A stretch of 64,000 bases of DNA from Lingula anatina. Lineage: Eukaryota > Brachiopoda > Lingulata > Lingulida > Lingulidae. The position numbers and the translations under genes are program-made. The stretch is taken from NCBI RefSeq assembly GCF_001039355.2, contig NW_019775414.1:615683-679682 (forward strand), given 5' to 3'. Under the pieces are notes generated by a model, which was given only the letters and a program-made list of their open reading frames with translations, had not been told where the DNA came from and searched no databases. Positions within the stretch are counted from its first letter, which is position 1. Each line of letters starts with the position of its first letter. Below, one piece after another: positions 1 through 11,520 of this stretch.

Positions 1-1
1 G

Positions 2-64
2 AATGCGCTTACTCCAGCTGGTGGTACAATATTCGGAGGCAGTATCGCCTCTCTGATCCTCTAG
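2..64 (+). CDS. possible C-terminal tail of an unidentified protein (partial)
   Basis: The first 63 bases read open in one plus-strand frame and end at TAG (62-64). The peptide is about 20 residues, small and hydrophobic, with the core TPAGGTIFGGSIASLIL. It looks like a protein C-terminus rather than random AT-rich sequence, because the local base composition is much less AT-biased than the DNA that follows. AT-rich sequence resembling a 3' UTR comes next. The upstream exon lies outside the window. I do not recognise the family and the call could be chance. Confidence 0.3.
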   Translation, partial: NALTPAGGTIFGGSIASLIL

Positions 65-577
65 TTATACTGTATGCTTTATGATATATTTTCTGAAAGT
101 CATTTATTTTTGTTTCGGAATGGACATTTCGTTTAACGGAAATACCAGCATGCCATTAAAAGACTTTTCTAGGATACTTCTCTCTCCTGTTAATATTTAA
201 ACTTTTTTGCTTCCACCATACTACTGAGTGTTTTATAATCCAAAAAAATGCAATGTCCAACACTGTTTTAATTTATTTCAGATTGCTTTTTATTTCATAT
301 GACTAAAACGGGAAAAATTTTTGGTCATTTTCCGGGCTTTGCTTTAGCATAACTTTGGACTCGGGGGTGATATTTGGTTTCTGTTTTCAGTGTTTATCTT
401 CACTTTCACCATTCTCTAACATGGTGATTTAAGAATTCTTTGATTATATGTATGCAATTTGTTAATTAGCAATATGTGGGAAAATCTGAAAAGTGCCCAG
501 GATTGTAAAAATGCCCATATATTTACTCTCTAATAGGACTACATGTATGCCCATATAATTATTTTAATAATACAGCC

Positions 578-715
578 TCAGGGGAGGATCCAGGATTTTG
601 CTGAGGGGGTGGTTTAGGGTCTTCACACCTCCGAGGAGGGGGGGGGTGACCCCTTAATTTTGAGGAAAAACACCATAAAAAAGGTAATTTCACCTACAGA
701 GGGGGAGTTTAAATT
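578..715. repeat. G-rich interspersed repeat fragment
   Basis: The stretch begins GGGGAGGATCCAGGATTTT and carries several G runs, including nine consecutive G at about 640-648, inside otherwise AT-rich DNA. Sequences of this 'GGATCCAGGATTTT...GGGGG' form are widespread short interspersed repeats in invertebrate genomes. Ends and target duplications were not resolved. Confidence 0.4.
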
Positions 716-1536
716 ATCATTACATTACTAACATAGTATTACAGCCTTGTTGCAATTACTATGCACATATGTTATTCAAATAAAAAGCAAAGTCAAATTA
801 CTTTTTATATCAAATCTATGGAATATTTTATCATGAAAATATATAATAAAAGAATTGTTACCTCAACAATTTCTTATCCAACTACGTGCAAAACACATGC
901 TAATTTGAACAGTGTAACAATGTAGGGCAATATATCCAGTCAAATTTTTTTTCATGAAAGAAAATAACTATTATCTTAAAATATAAAAGTAGGTGCATTC
1001 ATGCAGTGTTCAATGCTTCATGCTCAACAAAATTCAAACAAATATTTAGCAAACATACACAAACTGATATTTTGCTGTAAAACTACATCCTATAAAAATA
1101 TTCACTGAAATATCAAGTGATGCATTTTTTAAATTCCATGAGTATATATTATGAGCGTGCCTTGGTATGTCCATATACAAACATGGGCATCGCATGTACA
1201 TGTAGGACATTTCACAAGAATGTAATTTTTGATGATAGCCAACTGCTACCCGGGTATTTGTTGCTCTGCTTGCAGTTACTTGAGTTTTCTTTTACAATCA
1301 TCACAAGTATAGGAGTTATTGGTGACTAGCGTAGCAGCAGACTTGGCATCTATTCTTATACACATGTAATGATGATAGAAGTTATAACAGTTGGTACATT
1401 TTTTTTTTTTTTCGCCCTCTTGCACCAATTTCCGGGTCCCCAGAGAATGTCATCCATAAAAATAAAAAAGTGTAGCATCTAATCCATGGACGAAAATCGG
1501 TAAACGGCCAGAGGCAATGTCTCGGCAGCGCTGGGG

Positions 1537-1566
1537 GCCGCCATGTTGGATTTCTCACTTCCGTCC
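1537..1566 (-). promoter_or_regulatory. ETS + YY1-like promoter patch
   Basis: On the minus strand an ETS-type site (GACGGAAGTGAGA) is followed within about 10 bases by CAACATGGCGGC, matching the YY1 consensus CAAnATGGCGGC. This pair is typical of housekeeping transcription starts, and the ATG inside the YY1 site can act as a start codon. The frame from it reads 17 codons (MAAPSAAETLPLAVYRFSS...) before a stop. No downstream exon was recognised on either strand, so this is an orphan promoter or a first exon whose gene lies elsewhere. Confidence 0.35.
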
Positions 1567-3317
1567 CGCTGCTGTCTATGATCTAGTGCTGACCGATTGA
1601 AGGCTTTCTAGAGACCTAAAGATGTTGTCCTTGAACATATGTTCTGTTTCCTGTTCATCAGTTCAACTTTTTCTTTCTGTTCTGTTCATCAGTTCCACTT
1701 TTTCTTTCTGTTAATTTCTGTTACAAGATTCTCCTTACAGGGGCTATTAATATATGTAGGTAGGGTTAGCATTGGCTCCATTGTGCATTGCCATTTTGGA
1801 GGAAATGAAATTTTCAATCAAGTCAGAATTCAACTGGCCAGGTACTACATAAGCAGATGGGAATCTCAATGAGTTTTCATCAGTTTATTAATTAAAGATA
1901 CATACAAAGTCAATTTTTTGTCACAAAAACTAACCAAATGCCAGCATATAGTTTCAAGTAGTATAACTAAGAGAATTACCAAAAGGCATTGTTTGATTTT
2001 ACCCAAAAATGATGTTTGAACAGATTTTTCTGCTGGCATTCTAAGCTGTATGTCAATGGGGCAGGAAAGTAGGTCACGGAAGTAGGTTAAATTTACAACC
2101 ATAAATTTAAAGAAAGGAGCAGTCTAAAGGCCTTTTATGGCTGATCGAGTGATCTATTCAGTTTATCCCTTGGCATGTCAAATTTATTTGAGTCATATAA
2201 GAATCTAGTAGAAGTGGTTTACATGTGTTACTGGGAATCCAAGCTCCACCGATGCTCGGTTCGAATGTACCTTTAAGAAAAAAAATCTTATTATACAAGA
2301 TGACAGATCACCTCTGGTTTGGTAGGACAGGAGTTGCCTCTGGTCACTCGTTGTTGTTGTTGACCATTCCTCAAACCACTCCCATACAGACTTCAATGTT
2401 GTTTAGGCAGCTATCCTCTCTGTCTTTAATTGTCCCCAGGTCTTGAATGATTGCAATGAATTACTTGATTGCTCAAGCAGCGCAATGATACCCCTGAGAT
2501 CAGTTCTCACAGCCTACAAAATGTTAATTAAAACAGCCCTGCTTAAGTTAGTCATCTTTGTATAACATATACTTCAAAGATCCAAGGGTTCAGTCACTAA
2601 AACATTTTCTAGTTACATGTCTAGAAATTTTATTGGTTTTGTATAGATATAGACCCTTTAACAATGTACTGAATGCAATGAAATGCTGATACTAATAAAT
2701 AAATTTACTTAAGAAAATGATATATGTAACTTTTTAAAAAAAGTAGTACCATATGCATTTACTAGTTCCTGCATCAAGTGCAACATGTCATTATCCAATA
2801 CTTGAATTGCTAATTTGTTGCACATCTTTGCTGCCTGATTTGGGTAGATGTGCTCCTGTGTCTAGTGGTAATGGATCCACATTGAGTTCATCTACCGGTA
2901 AGAATCCCTCTCAAACGCCTTAACCCAATGGTCCCACAGGATGGGCTAACCATTGTATATCAACAGTTTTCTGCCTTACTATTGGAATGTGTGTATTCTA
3001 TTTTATGTCTGACACACTGGATTTTTTTTTTTTTTTTTTAAAAAAGGCTCAATATTTTCAGCGGCCTTTCCGAAAATCAAACACGAAAATATCAATAGAA
3101 ACAACAAGGGAGAAACAAGTCATCTGAAATTGTGCCATTATAAAAAAAAATACTTTGAAATTTACTCATTAATTTAAGTAAAAGGAACTTTAACTTTGAA
3201 TAATAAAGCTACATCAGCTTGGAGTTGTGGGAAATGATAAAAGCAATAGATTAATCTGCAGCAGTCCATTCCGAAAATCAAAACATCAAGTCTTTTAAAA
3301 TAAAAAATGTCTCAGAC

Positions 3318-4764
3318 TCATCTAAAGCAAGACAGAATAGTATCCAGAAATCTCCTGAACCTTGATCTTCGTTTTGAAGCTTTGGGCGCTGGAATGAAAA
3401 AAATATGTATTATAATTAAAAACATTGGATAAAATTGGACTACAAATATTATCACATGTACCTGTAGTACTAATACATTTGTAGTTTGTAAAATCTACAA
3501 CCTTTCAAAACCACTCTTTCTTCAGGTCCAATTAGTAAAAAGTGTTAATCAAAAACAAAGCAACATTCACAATTATGGCAACTGACAATGTATTCTGCAG
3601 AGACATACAGCTATAAATTCACTGACACTTAAGAGTCTTTGTTGCTTACATCTCAACATGCACAGTACGTGTTTGCTACAAACACGGAGTCCAGTAAGAA
3701 GTGAGACTTGAGAAATGATTGTACTAGGTAAGAAAACAAATGAAGTTCAATGAAGGCCTCTTAGTATTTACGTATCAGTTTATATTTAGTAAAGTGTTTT
3801 TTTTTTTTTGTTTTTTTTACTTGCGCCTAAAGCAAGAGAAGATAGTGTGCAGGAATCTCCTAAACCGTGATCTTTGTGTTGAAGGCTTTGGAGCTGGAAT
3901 GAAAAAAATATGTAATTAAAAACATTGGATAAAATTGGACTACAAATATAAGACAAATAATAAGCTTTTATAGTGTATGTGGTCAACAGATTTGAAATAT
4001 ATTCAAGTTTCCAATGGAAACCTGGTATAAAAACATACTTACAATATACAGCTATGACTCAATGGGCAAATTGTATCAAACTTCAGACACAAATTATATT
4101 ATTACAAAAAGATATTTCTATAAAGCATTTATAGTGCTTTTACTGCATAGAATAGAACTATATAGTAGCTTGCTTTTATGTGTTGTTACTACTCAATAAA
4201 TGTGTTTAAATTTTAAGAAATTATGAGTTTAAAAAATAGTCTGAGTATCTGTAAAATTTGCAAATTTGTGGTGTTGCATGGGATTTGTGAATTTCGTTTT
4301 ATGCCTGACACACTGTATTGAGCCAACTTCTTTCTTTCAAAGCATTGTTTCAGACAATGCAAAACATTGCAAAAAAAATTTCTTCATCAAATTGTTACAG
4401 TAATAAATTCATTAGACTCCAGCAAATAATTCATCATTAGATTTCTTCCTATTATATCTTATGCTCCTATACTTACATGAATCAACCTTTTTAATCTCTT
4501 CCAAGCATTCTTCTGAAATAAAAAATAAAAGGTATCAGATCTGAAGCTCAAGGTAGTTAAGGAACTATAGGGACTTTATAAGACTTATATATCTTTAGAA
4601 CAGTGCATTATTATTAATCAATCAGTTTTTTAAGCTCCAAAATTAAAAGGAATGTGCCATATATTATTAAAATAAATTTAAAATGTTACCTCACCTGTGC
4701 CAGAATCATATTCAGATATACGAAACAATATGGCTGGTTCTATATTTTTATCTATTTTGCACAT
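3318..4764 (-). CDS. unidentified small gene (or gene 3' end) with two tandem alternative last exons
   Basis: There are three successive minus-strand exons with clean splice sites. Exon A (4695 to at least 4751; an in-frame ATG lies at 4764) encodes KNIEPAILFRISEYDSGT. Exon B (4477-4512) encodes EECLEEIKKVDS. Two homologous last exons follow, at 3817-3893 and 3318-3388. Both start after TTCATTCCAG and both are in the phase left by exon B. They encode related basic, Cys-containing ends sharing RSRFRRFL and SCFR, one ending FRRK-stop and the other FR-stop. From the ATG the product would be about 60 aa, but exon A could instead be internal to a longer gene. I do not recognise the family. The basic-aromatic-Cys tail could be membrane-associating or lipidated (inference). 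Confidence 0.5.
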
Positions 4765-6603
4765 AACAAGGAGAAACAGTGATGTAAAGCATAATACAAC
4801 ATGCAGTTTAGTATAAATCAAACTTTCCTATAAAATATTTTGCAAAATGTATAAATATGCCAAAAAGCAAATAAAATAAAAAGCATATACTGACATCAGA
4901 TTTTATATTTTGGGTAAAATCTTCACTATATCAAAATACATTGCAATCCATGATGAAAGCCATTTTATGATTACTATCATAACAGGCCCTTTACTCTGTA
5001 TCTGCACCAAAATTACATAGGCTATATAGAAATGTACCATTACTATTGTTACGGACGGATTCTCATAACATAAAGCAATGTTCTTGAACAATTTTACTAT
5101 ATTGCTAAGCTATGATTAACACATAACAATTTTCAGAACTAGAACATAATATAACAAGCTAAACAAGAATAAACAATATTACAGTTTATCTTAAAAGTCA
5201 TTTGTACATGAATGATTATAATGTCTTGAAGTTGATGGATGGTGCACACATGTATGTCAATAAATGCCACCTCGGGCAGTCAGGCCTATCGCCACATCCT
5301 CCTCCTCGCTTTAAAGTTTAATACATCCACATTGTCAAACAAATTATTGTTCACCTCAATAACATTCTCCCGCGGCACAGTTTCTCATGAAAATTTTTTA
5401 TGGCGGCGTGTAGAGCTGCATCAAAGGCGCACACAGCAGTTGTCAGTCGTAGTCGACGTCTAGTTACGTGGCGTACCCATTGTTTCAATTGTCTGCATGA
5501 ATACCTCGCAGTAGTGGCCTATAGTTCTTTGGCTCATCAATGTAAAAACTAGGGGAAGAAAAAAAACATGGTATTCACCCATATGGGACGTCAGATCCAG
5601 AATATATATTCTGACAGTGCTGCAAAACTCTGATGTTTTCTTGGGTGGCAAAAAGGCAGATGCCCCGGTCCTCATTAATGTGTAGAAGAAACTGTTCTTG
5701 AAGCCAGGATTGGGCCCACTGTCCATTGACATCCACATTATGGATGTTCTGGGGTAAGGGTGGCAGTGCATCCTGCCTTGTGCACTCATGGAAGATTTTA
5801 CAGAGTTGAACTGTACTACTGCTATTTTCAAAACTTTCTTATTACAACTAGTCACTTAAATACTCAACTCATATTAATGAACGGTCATATCTTTTGCAGC
5901 AGGCGCAAACCCTTACATCATGAATGGCATACTAAGTGTTGATGACGAGACGGTGATAAAAGCAACAAGAACGAAGAAAATAAATAAATAATAATTTAAT
6001 AGCGAATAAATGGTTANTAGGCCGGTGCAAGGCGCTGGAGAGAACCTCTTCTGTCGAGCTACCTGTCGTTGCTACAAGCTGTGGTCGTCGGAGTGTGTTG
6101 ATGCTGCACTGCATACCGCTGTAGAAAACGTCCAGCTTATATAGCAGCTGGACGCAAAAACTGCTCAGTTACGGTGTTGAATGTGTTCACTATTGGCAGA
6201 GTTCATTAAGTAGGGAAGTTGAGTAACTGTCGCTGACACTAAGCGTCAATCCAACGCAATGTTTTGCCCCATCTGATAAAACAATACAGTCATCCCAATT
6301 CTCAAAACAAGACACAATGTTCTCAAAAATCAAAACACTGGGTTAAAACAATAAGATACACTTAAGAGAAAATGAGGCTGATTGCCAGTAGAATTGAATG
6401 AACTTAAAATTGCTTTATCATAACTGTATATTACTAATCTTTCCGTAACACTAGAGATTCACAGATGTGTTCTGTGGCAAACTTTCTCAAAACTCTTGCA
6501 TAGAATTAAAAGTTGTCTGCTGTTCTTTTCAGTTTTAAACTTTTCTACATTTTCAAAGCTTAATTTTAAATAATGACAAAAAATTTTAACTTACTGTTAA
6601 GCT
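4765..6603. other. non-coding interval with an LTR-like promoter patch
   Basis: AT-rich to about 5230, then a GC-richer stretch (5240-6250). A minus-strand open frame of 131 codons (5460-5855) has no recognised domain and no clear splice context, so I do not call it a gene. A TATA-bearing palindrome lies at 6129-6154 (listed separately). A single N is at 6017. Confidence 0.4.
6129..6154 (-). promoter_or_regulatory. TATA box inside a perfect 9-bp inverted repeat
   Basis: CGTCCAGCT (6129-6137) and AGCTGGACG (6146-6154) are perfect inverted arms around the loop TATATAGC. Read on the minus strand the spacer gives CTATATAAGC, a strong TATA box. About 30 bases downstream on the minus strand begins a GC-richer leader (about 6115 down to 5940) that ends in AT-rich, poly-adenylation-like sequence. 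The layout resembles the U3-R-U5 of a solo LTR of a retrotransposon, but no terminal TG...CA with target duplication was confirmed. Confidence 0.3.
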
Positions 6604-7389
6604 CTAGAGATTTGTAAATTTGATACTGCTTGCCAAAAAACAGAGTTTTTTAAACCAATTTATAGCCGAAACGGTGTTTTTCCACTGGTTAACTCTTGTT
6701 TTTATCAGTAGCTCTTTGTTAATTCTATCTAGTATTTTCTTGCTTATTACCCCGATATTGCTTTTGGACGGGTTTATAAGTCTGCATTGTACGTTGCTTG
6801 GAAAATTGTCTTTGTGGTCTTTTACTGTGATAAAAGCTTCATTCTCACCTTGGATCTCAATGCTGTCATCTAACTCAAGTTCGCTTGCGATGAGTTTAGC
6901 TTCGTTGTTGATCTTATTTTTAGTTTCATCTGGTGCTCTGCTATATTTAGCAGTGGTGTTATCTCGGAGCAGTTTTTCGCGGTCACTTACATCCATTTTG
7001 TAATAATTGCTTGTTTTGTCAGCGGGTATCAAGAGTTTATCGGATGTATTTATCATTTTGACATCTTCATTGAGTTTAGATTGAAATTGACATTTTACTT
7101 TTCTAAATTTTATATTTTCTATCATACGTAGTAAGTCCTGCTCAAACTTTTTAAGTTCCTCAATTTGTGGTGGAGTATTCCTGGATTTAAAGCCATATGT
7201 TTCCTTTTTAGAGTCGGGAGCTTGTTCTGGCTGTAGATAGAAAAACGCCTTCCATCGCATTCTTTTTATCACATCTTCCGTTTTTTCGATCAGTCTTTTT
7301 ATGTACTCCTTATGGTCAGCTAGAGGTATATTCTTGAGAGAATAGCCGAAGTTCATTCTTTCCATAGTGAATAGTAGAGTGCTCAACAA
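6604..7389 (-). mobile_element. reverse-transcriptase-type retroelement fragment, 3'-truncated
   Basis: A minus-strand open frame of about 260 codons. It contains a stretch like AFITVKDHKDNF followed by CRLINPSKSNIG and a QWKNT...INWFKK segment. This lies just N-terminal to the catalytic palm of a family of invertebrate reverse transcriptases that I associate with Penelope-like elements; the exact family is uncertain. The frame ends shortly after INWFKK, before the catalytic YxDD-type motifs, so the piece cannot be active. A (TA)n microsatellite lies immediately upstream on the minus strand (7451-7497). Confidence 0.5.
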
Positions 7390-7447
7390 AAATGGAGCCT
7401 GTATATCTCGGAGAATAAAGTCAATACACTATGAAAAAGTGCTCTAC

Positions 7448-7450
<3 letters not shown>

Positions 7451-7497
<47 letters not shown>
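7451..7497. repeat. (TA)n microsatellite
   Basis: An uninterrupted TA dinucleotide run of about 23 units. Confidence 0.95.
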
Positions 7498-7500
<3 letters not shown>

Positions 7501-7761
7501 TCAAAGATTTCAGTATTGAAACACAAAAGTTACCAGAAATTATTAAATACAGAAAAAAAGAAAAGAAAATTGAGAAGAAAAGGATCGTAACTAATTTACG
7601 TATACAACACCACTAAATACAATATGGATTACATTAATAACAAAGAAAATTACATGAAATTATAAAATGAAATCAGTTAGGTCAAGTAGAGAACAGATAG
7701 TACTTATTGAGTGATGCCAAGGTTTTCGAGTAGAAAATTTGCAATAGTTTCGAAGATCATT

Positions 7762-7947
7762 TCATTTTGGGTAGTTTATAGAGATCCATGACCATAGAGA
7801 AATAGTGACAACTTCTTTTTGTGTTTGAAAAGAGGTCTTACGTTCATGTAGTATTTCATTTATTTTTGGGTAGAGGGGAGGGTACCTTAAATTGAGTGAG
7901 GGGCATCTGAAAAAGAAATGCAGAGGAGTATCAAGGGCACCGTTCAT
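7762..7947 (-). mobile_element. C-terminal relic of a LINE-type protein
   Basis: The minus-strand peptide includes HFFFRCPSLNLRYPPLYPKI, the H...C-P 'zinc-knuckle' signature found at the C-termini of many LINE reverse-transcriptase proteins. It is about 60 codons with a stop at the end and no catalytic domain attached. It is a decayed fragment. Confidence 0.4.
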
Positions 7948-8428
7948 CTTATGAAAAGAAGAAAAATCATTCAGTTAACTTGTTATAATCTTTTATTCAG
8001 TACATGGTTTCAAATTCATTTACCATTCATTTTTAAAAAAATATTTTTGCAAAATTCCAAATATTTATCCATCTGAATCTGATTTTTTTTTTTTTTTTTT
8101 TTTTTTGTTTCTTTGAATAAACTGATAGACCATGGTTAGTATTTACTTAGTAGTGTTTTAAAAGTGATAATGCTCAAAATTTCAATATCCAATCACATCA
8201 TTTGCTTCTATCAACAGTCATCTGTTGGAACTTTTTCTTGTCCATTTTTGTATGTGAACTGGTCTTCCTTATTTATTTATTTATTGGGATGTTTTGAAAT
8301 GTTGATATAATTGGGTCTGATTTTTTCATTCACAGCTGGTGACCCAAAAAAACAAACTTCCTTGCTTTGGTCTTGTTCATTAATTCATGATTAAGTACGA
8401 GTTCCTCAAAAACACTGCACTGTCATTC

Positions 8429-8430
<2 letters not shown>

Positions 8431-8460
<30 letters not shown>
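8431..8460. repeat. poly-T tract
   Basis: About 29 consecutive T; a shorter tract lies at 8083-8106. Such tracts are a likely source of assembly length error. Confidence 0.9.
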
Positions 8461-8461
<1 letters not shown>

Positions 8462-8462
<1 letters not shown>

Positions 8463-8990
8463 CCTTTGCACCTGTACTTGAGCACTGGCCATATCAAAGT
8501 CTTAACAAATTTCACCTTTAACACTTGGGATACTTCTGTCCTTCCAGATATTAACAAGTTCACTTGTTTTGGCCCTCACCTTTTGCCCTTCCGATTCTCA
8601 TTTTAACATACTTTGTTGAGTTTCCATAGACCATTTTTACAGCACCCAAATACTTAAAATGTTAAGATGGACTTAATTTCTGCCTTCTTGCCTCGTACTG
8701 TCATTGATTACATTTTCTTTGCATTCATGTTTGGGTGCCTTTTCCTTCCAGCTGTGTCCACTTTTTCAACAAAATTCTCCTATCCTCTCTTGTCTGTCCT
8801 CTACAAGCACTGTATCTTCTACAAAACACATATTTGACATTCGTTTTCGTCCAGTTATAACACCTAGTTCTTTGATGTCCATCTCTCTCATAATTTGTTC
8901 TGAGTATGAGGAGAAAGAATGCATCCTTGTCTGATGCCTTTATCTAGACGGAAGCTGTCACTATGTACATTGTCAGGGTCCCTTTTTTTA
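8462..8990 (-). mobile_element. decayed RTE-like LINE reverse transcriptase
   Basis: Read on the minus strand across several frames, the region shows the order of an RTE-type reverse transcriptase. IRQGCILSP-like sequence lies near 8935, then an SEQIMREMDIKELG-like stretch, then MCFVEDTVLV (a mutated YADDTVL catalytic box, Y-A-D replaced by V-E-D), then FKYLGAV, then KTLIWPVL-like sequence near 8480. Frameshifts and stops interrupt the reading, so this is an old inactive relic. Confidence 0.55.
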
Positions 8991-9600
8991 CCACTGATAT
9001 ACTGTATTGTGGTATCACTATTTTTTTATGAAAATTGAAGGCAGGAGGAGGGATGGACACTAGCATATATACTAATCAAGACTTGGTAAAGGATAACATT
9101 TTTACAGTCTATGTACATTTAAGCCTGAAGACTCATTAGGGGTGCCATTTTGAAAAAAATTTAAAATGTTTTTTTTTTACTTATGTATATATTTGAATCT
9201 TTGTTTATTTATGTATATATGCAAAACTTGCTTTGTTTGACCACAAAATTGCCAGCGTACAATATCATTGTTATATAGAGTTTGTTATCAATAATTAAAT
9301 TTGCTTACATGTTTATTAAGTGAAATTTATACCTGCATCTCATCGAAAATGATGCCCCTTGTCTCCTGTGGCAAGGAAAACCAGGGCATTAATTGTGCCT
9401 CAAGGTAAATCCACCTCAATTGCTCTTGTTGAAGTCCAAAACTTTGTGGTCCACTGTTCTTCTATTAGAGTTGAAGCAGCCTTGTAGATAGTACATGTAG
9501 TATCAGGAAACCACTATCTTTCAGGGTACCATAAGACTTTGGACTTCTCCTCCATATAGACAAGCAAAGCAGTATTATTTTCAATCAAGATACACATATT

Positions 9601-9730
9601 TTAGTTAGTTAGTTAGTTAAATTGATTTATTTTCTTGACAATGCCGAATATATACAAATATAATACATAATACAATAATGTGAATATATATGTAACAACC
9701 CAGCCCTATGGGCTTACAAAGTCACCGGTT
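9601..9730 (-). mobile_element. 3' end of a non-LTR retroelement
   Basis: On the minus strand the sequence runs from GCCCATAGGGCTGGGTTGT through an AT-rich stretch to repeated TAAC units (TTAGTTAGTTAGTTAG at the low-coordinate end on the plus strand). Short tandem tails of this kind mark the 3' ends of CR1/L2-type LINEs and derived SINEs. No coding part is attached. Confidence 0.35.
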
Positions 9731-10717
9731 TTTAAACATTAATTATGTAGCAACTTCTTTGGTAAAGGATATGATAAATGCTTTGAAAGGAAAATCAATG
9801 AGAGTTAGCGTAACTGTTATACTTCTTATTATGAATTGTTAAATTAATATGTACATGTTAGTGTAGATGCAGATTTTAAAATTGTTTCACCATAATTAGT
9901 AAAGGTACACTTTAATCATATTTTTATTTCATTTGCTCAATTAAGTTATCTTTACTATTTAAGAGTGGTTGGTGTGTCATACTGTTGGAAAGATGATGGT
10001 CATGTGTCTTGGAATGACATTTTTTACACTTTCAGATGTAATAAACTTCAGCACTTCCAACAAAACTGTCAGTGTTTATTTTATAAATATAGACCACTGT
10101 TACACATTATTCTGAATTAAACACAGATCACAAATGTCAAGGTGATTTTTCATCAATTTTATTTTTATCTTTCTCAATTGTGAATGTAACAGTACAAAAT
10201 TGGTAGATCTATGTGCACATCTTTTAAAATAAATAGAGGGTTTTGATATGATGTATATACTTTGCTTGGTTATTTAAAAAACAATTTGTAAACAACTTGG
10301 TTTTGCAATAGAAAGAGATTCCTAAACCTATGACTGGATGTCCCATTTAATCATTATTATTCATACTGAGGTACATGTACATGTATACTGTAATACGCCA
10401 AATTAGTGACAACTCACACAATGACACCAGTGACAAACATGTAAGTTGACTAACATATGAATTTTACCATTCTCAAAAATGGCAGTCTACTAAGTTACAA
10501 GATTTGTGAAATGATATATCTTTTAATTTTAATTGAAAGATTTCATCTGCATTATATGAGTCATTGGTCACATTTTTTTACAGTTATCAGCACTACTCTT
10601 TTATATACTGGTATATATACCTAATACTTGTTTTATACAGTATCATTAAACATTCCATAGGTAAATTTTAAAGTAAATACTTGCAAAAAGTTTTGAACAG
10701 CTATAAGAAATAAACCC

Positions 10718-10805
10718 AAATCCCATAAATTATTACTAATTATACACTACTTGTAAAAGTTAAATCCCATAAATTATTACTAATTATACACTACTTGTAA
10801 AAGTT
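10718..10805. repeat. perfect 44-bp tandem duplication
   Basis: Two adjacent identical 44-base copies (10718-10761 and 10762-10805), each starting AAATCCCATAAATTATTACT. Perfect identity suggests a recent event or an assembly artefact. Confidence 0.9.
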
Positions 10806-11520
10806 TTGATTGGCTAGAGGAAAATAAAATTACTTTCTTTTAAATAAACAAGGTTGTCAACATAACTATAATTAATACACACATTTTAATTATTCTAATT
10901 ATTTCCTATTGAAAATACTTCTCGATTTGTGAAATAAACCACATACTGATTGTCAAAAATGTGCAGGAAGGTTAACTTTCCAGTTGGAAGGTGGCAGTTT
11001 CACTTACATTAACAATGCTTTTTGAAGTTATAATAAAAGAGAAATAAAATGATTACATTTTTCCACAACTCCTGTTAGTTTACCCATTTGCATAGACAAG
11101 CCTCAAGAACTGTTTCCTAGTTCTATAACCAATTGCAGACTGAACAGAGGTCATCTTGTGAAGTATAATGTCTCAAGCTTTTAAAATGCTTTGCACTGTA
11201 CAGAGTTCTCTGGGATAAAACATACAAGAGTCATCAACCTTCTTTTTTTCCATTTACTAGTCAGCAATAAGATATTAAAATTGTGTTGCATTGTTTTTTG
11301 CAAACAACAAAGTCCATAGCTTTATATTATAAGATGAGGCATCAGTATATTCCTGATTTCATTACTATTGTGGAACAAAAGCTTCAATTGCACAAAAAAA
11401 TTGTAAGTGCCTAATACTCCAATGTACCCAATTCTTTAGGCATGATACATGTACATATAAATCACAGTGAGATAACAATCAATACCATTTTTCCTTCAAG
11501 CAAATACTTTATATTGTCAG

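Larger units (their letters stand above)
65..3317. other. non-coding, repeat-bearing interval
   Basis: No convincing coding exon is seen. It contains a G-rich repeat-like patch (about 578-715), poly-T runs near 1400 and 3020, and a GC-richer promoter-like patch at 1500-1620. At about 2850-2920 a stretch holds a tRNA-like A-box word (CTAGTGGTAA), but it does not fold into a tRNA by eye. Confidence 0.5.
8991..11520. other. non-coding interval
   Basis: AT-rich with no coding exon recognised. It holds a LINE 3'-tail-like piece (9601-9730) and a perfect 44-bp tandem duplication at 10718-10805. The part nearest 11520 is probably the 3' UTR and downstream flank of the TLCD4 gene. Confidence 0.5.

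Noticed and set aside
2840-2935. tRNA-like stretch with an A-box word
   Set aside because: No acceptor stem or B-box pairing could be found by eye; probably chance or a very old SINE.
5460-5855. 131-codon minus-strand open frame
   Set aside because: No recognised domain, no fitting splice sites (the only candidate intron would be about 31 bases), and no continuation. Kept as non-coding.
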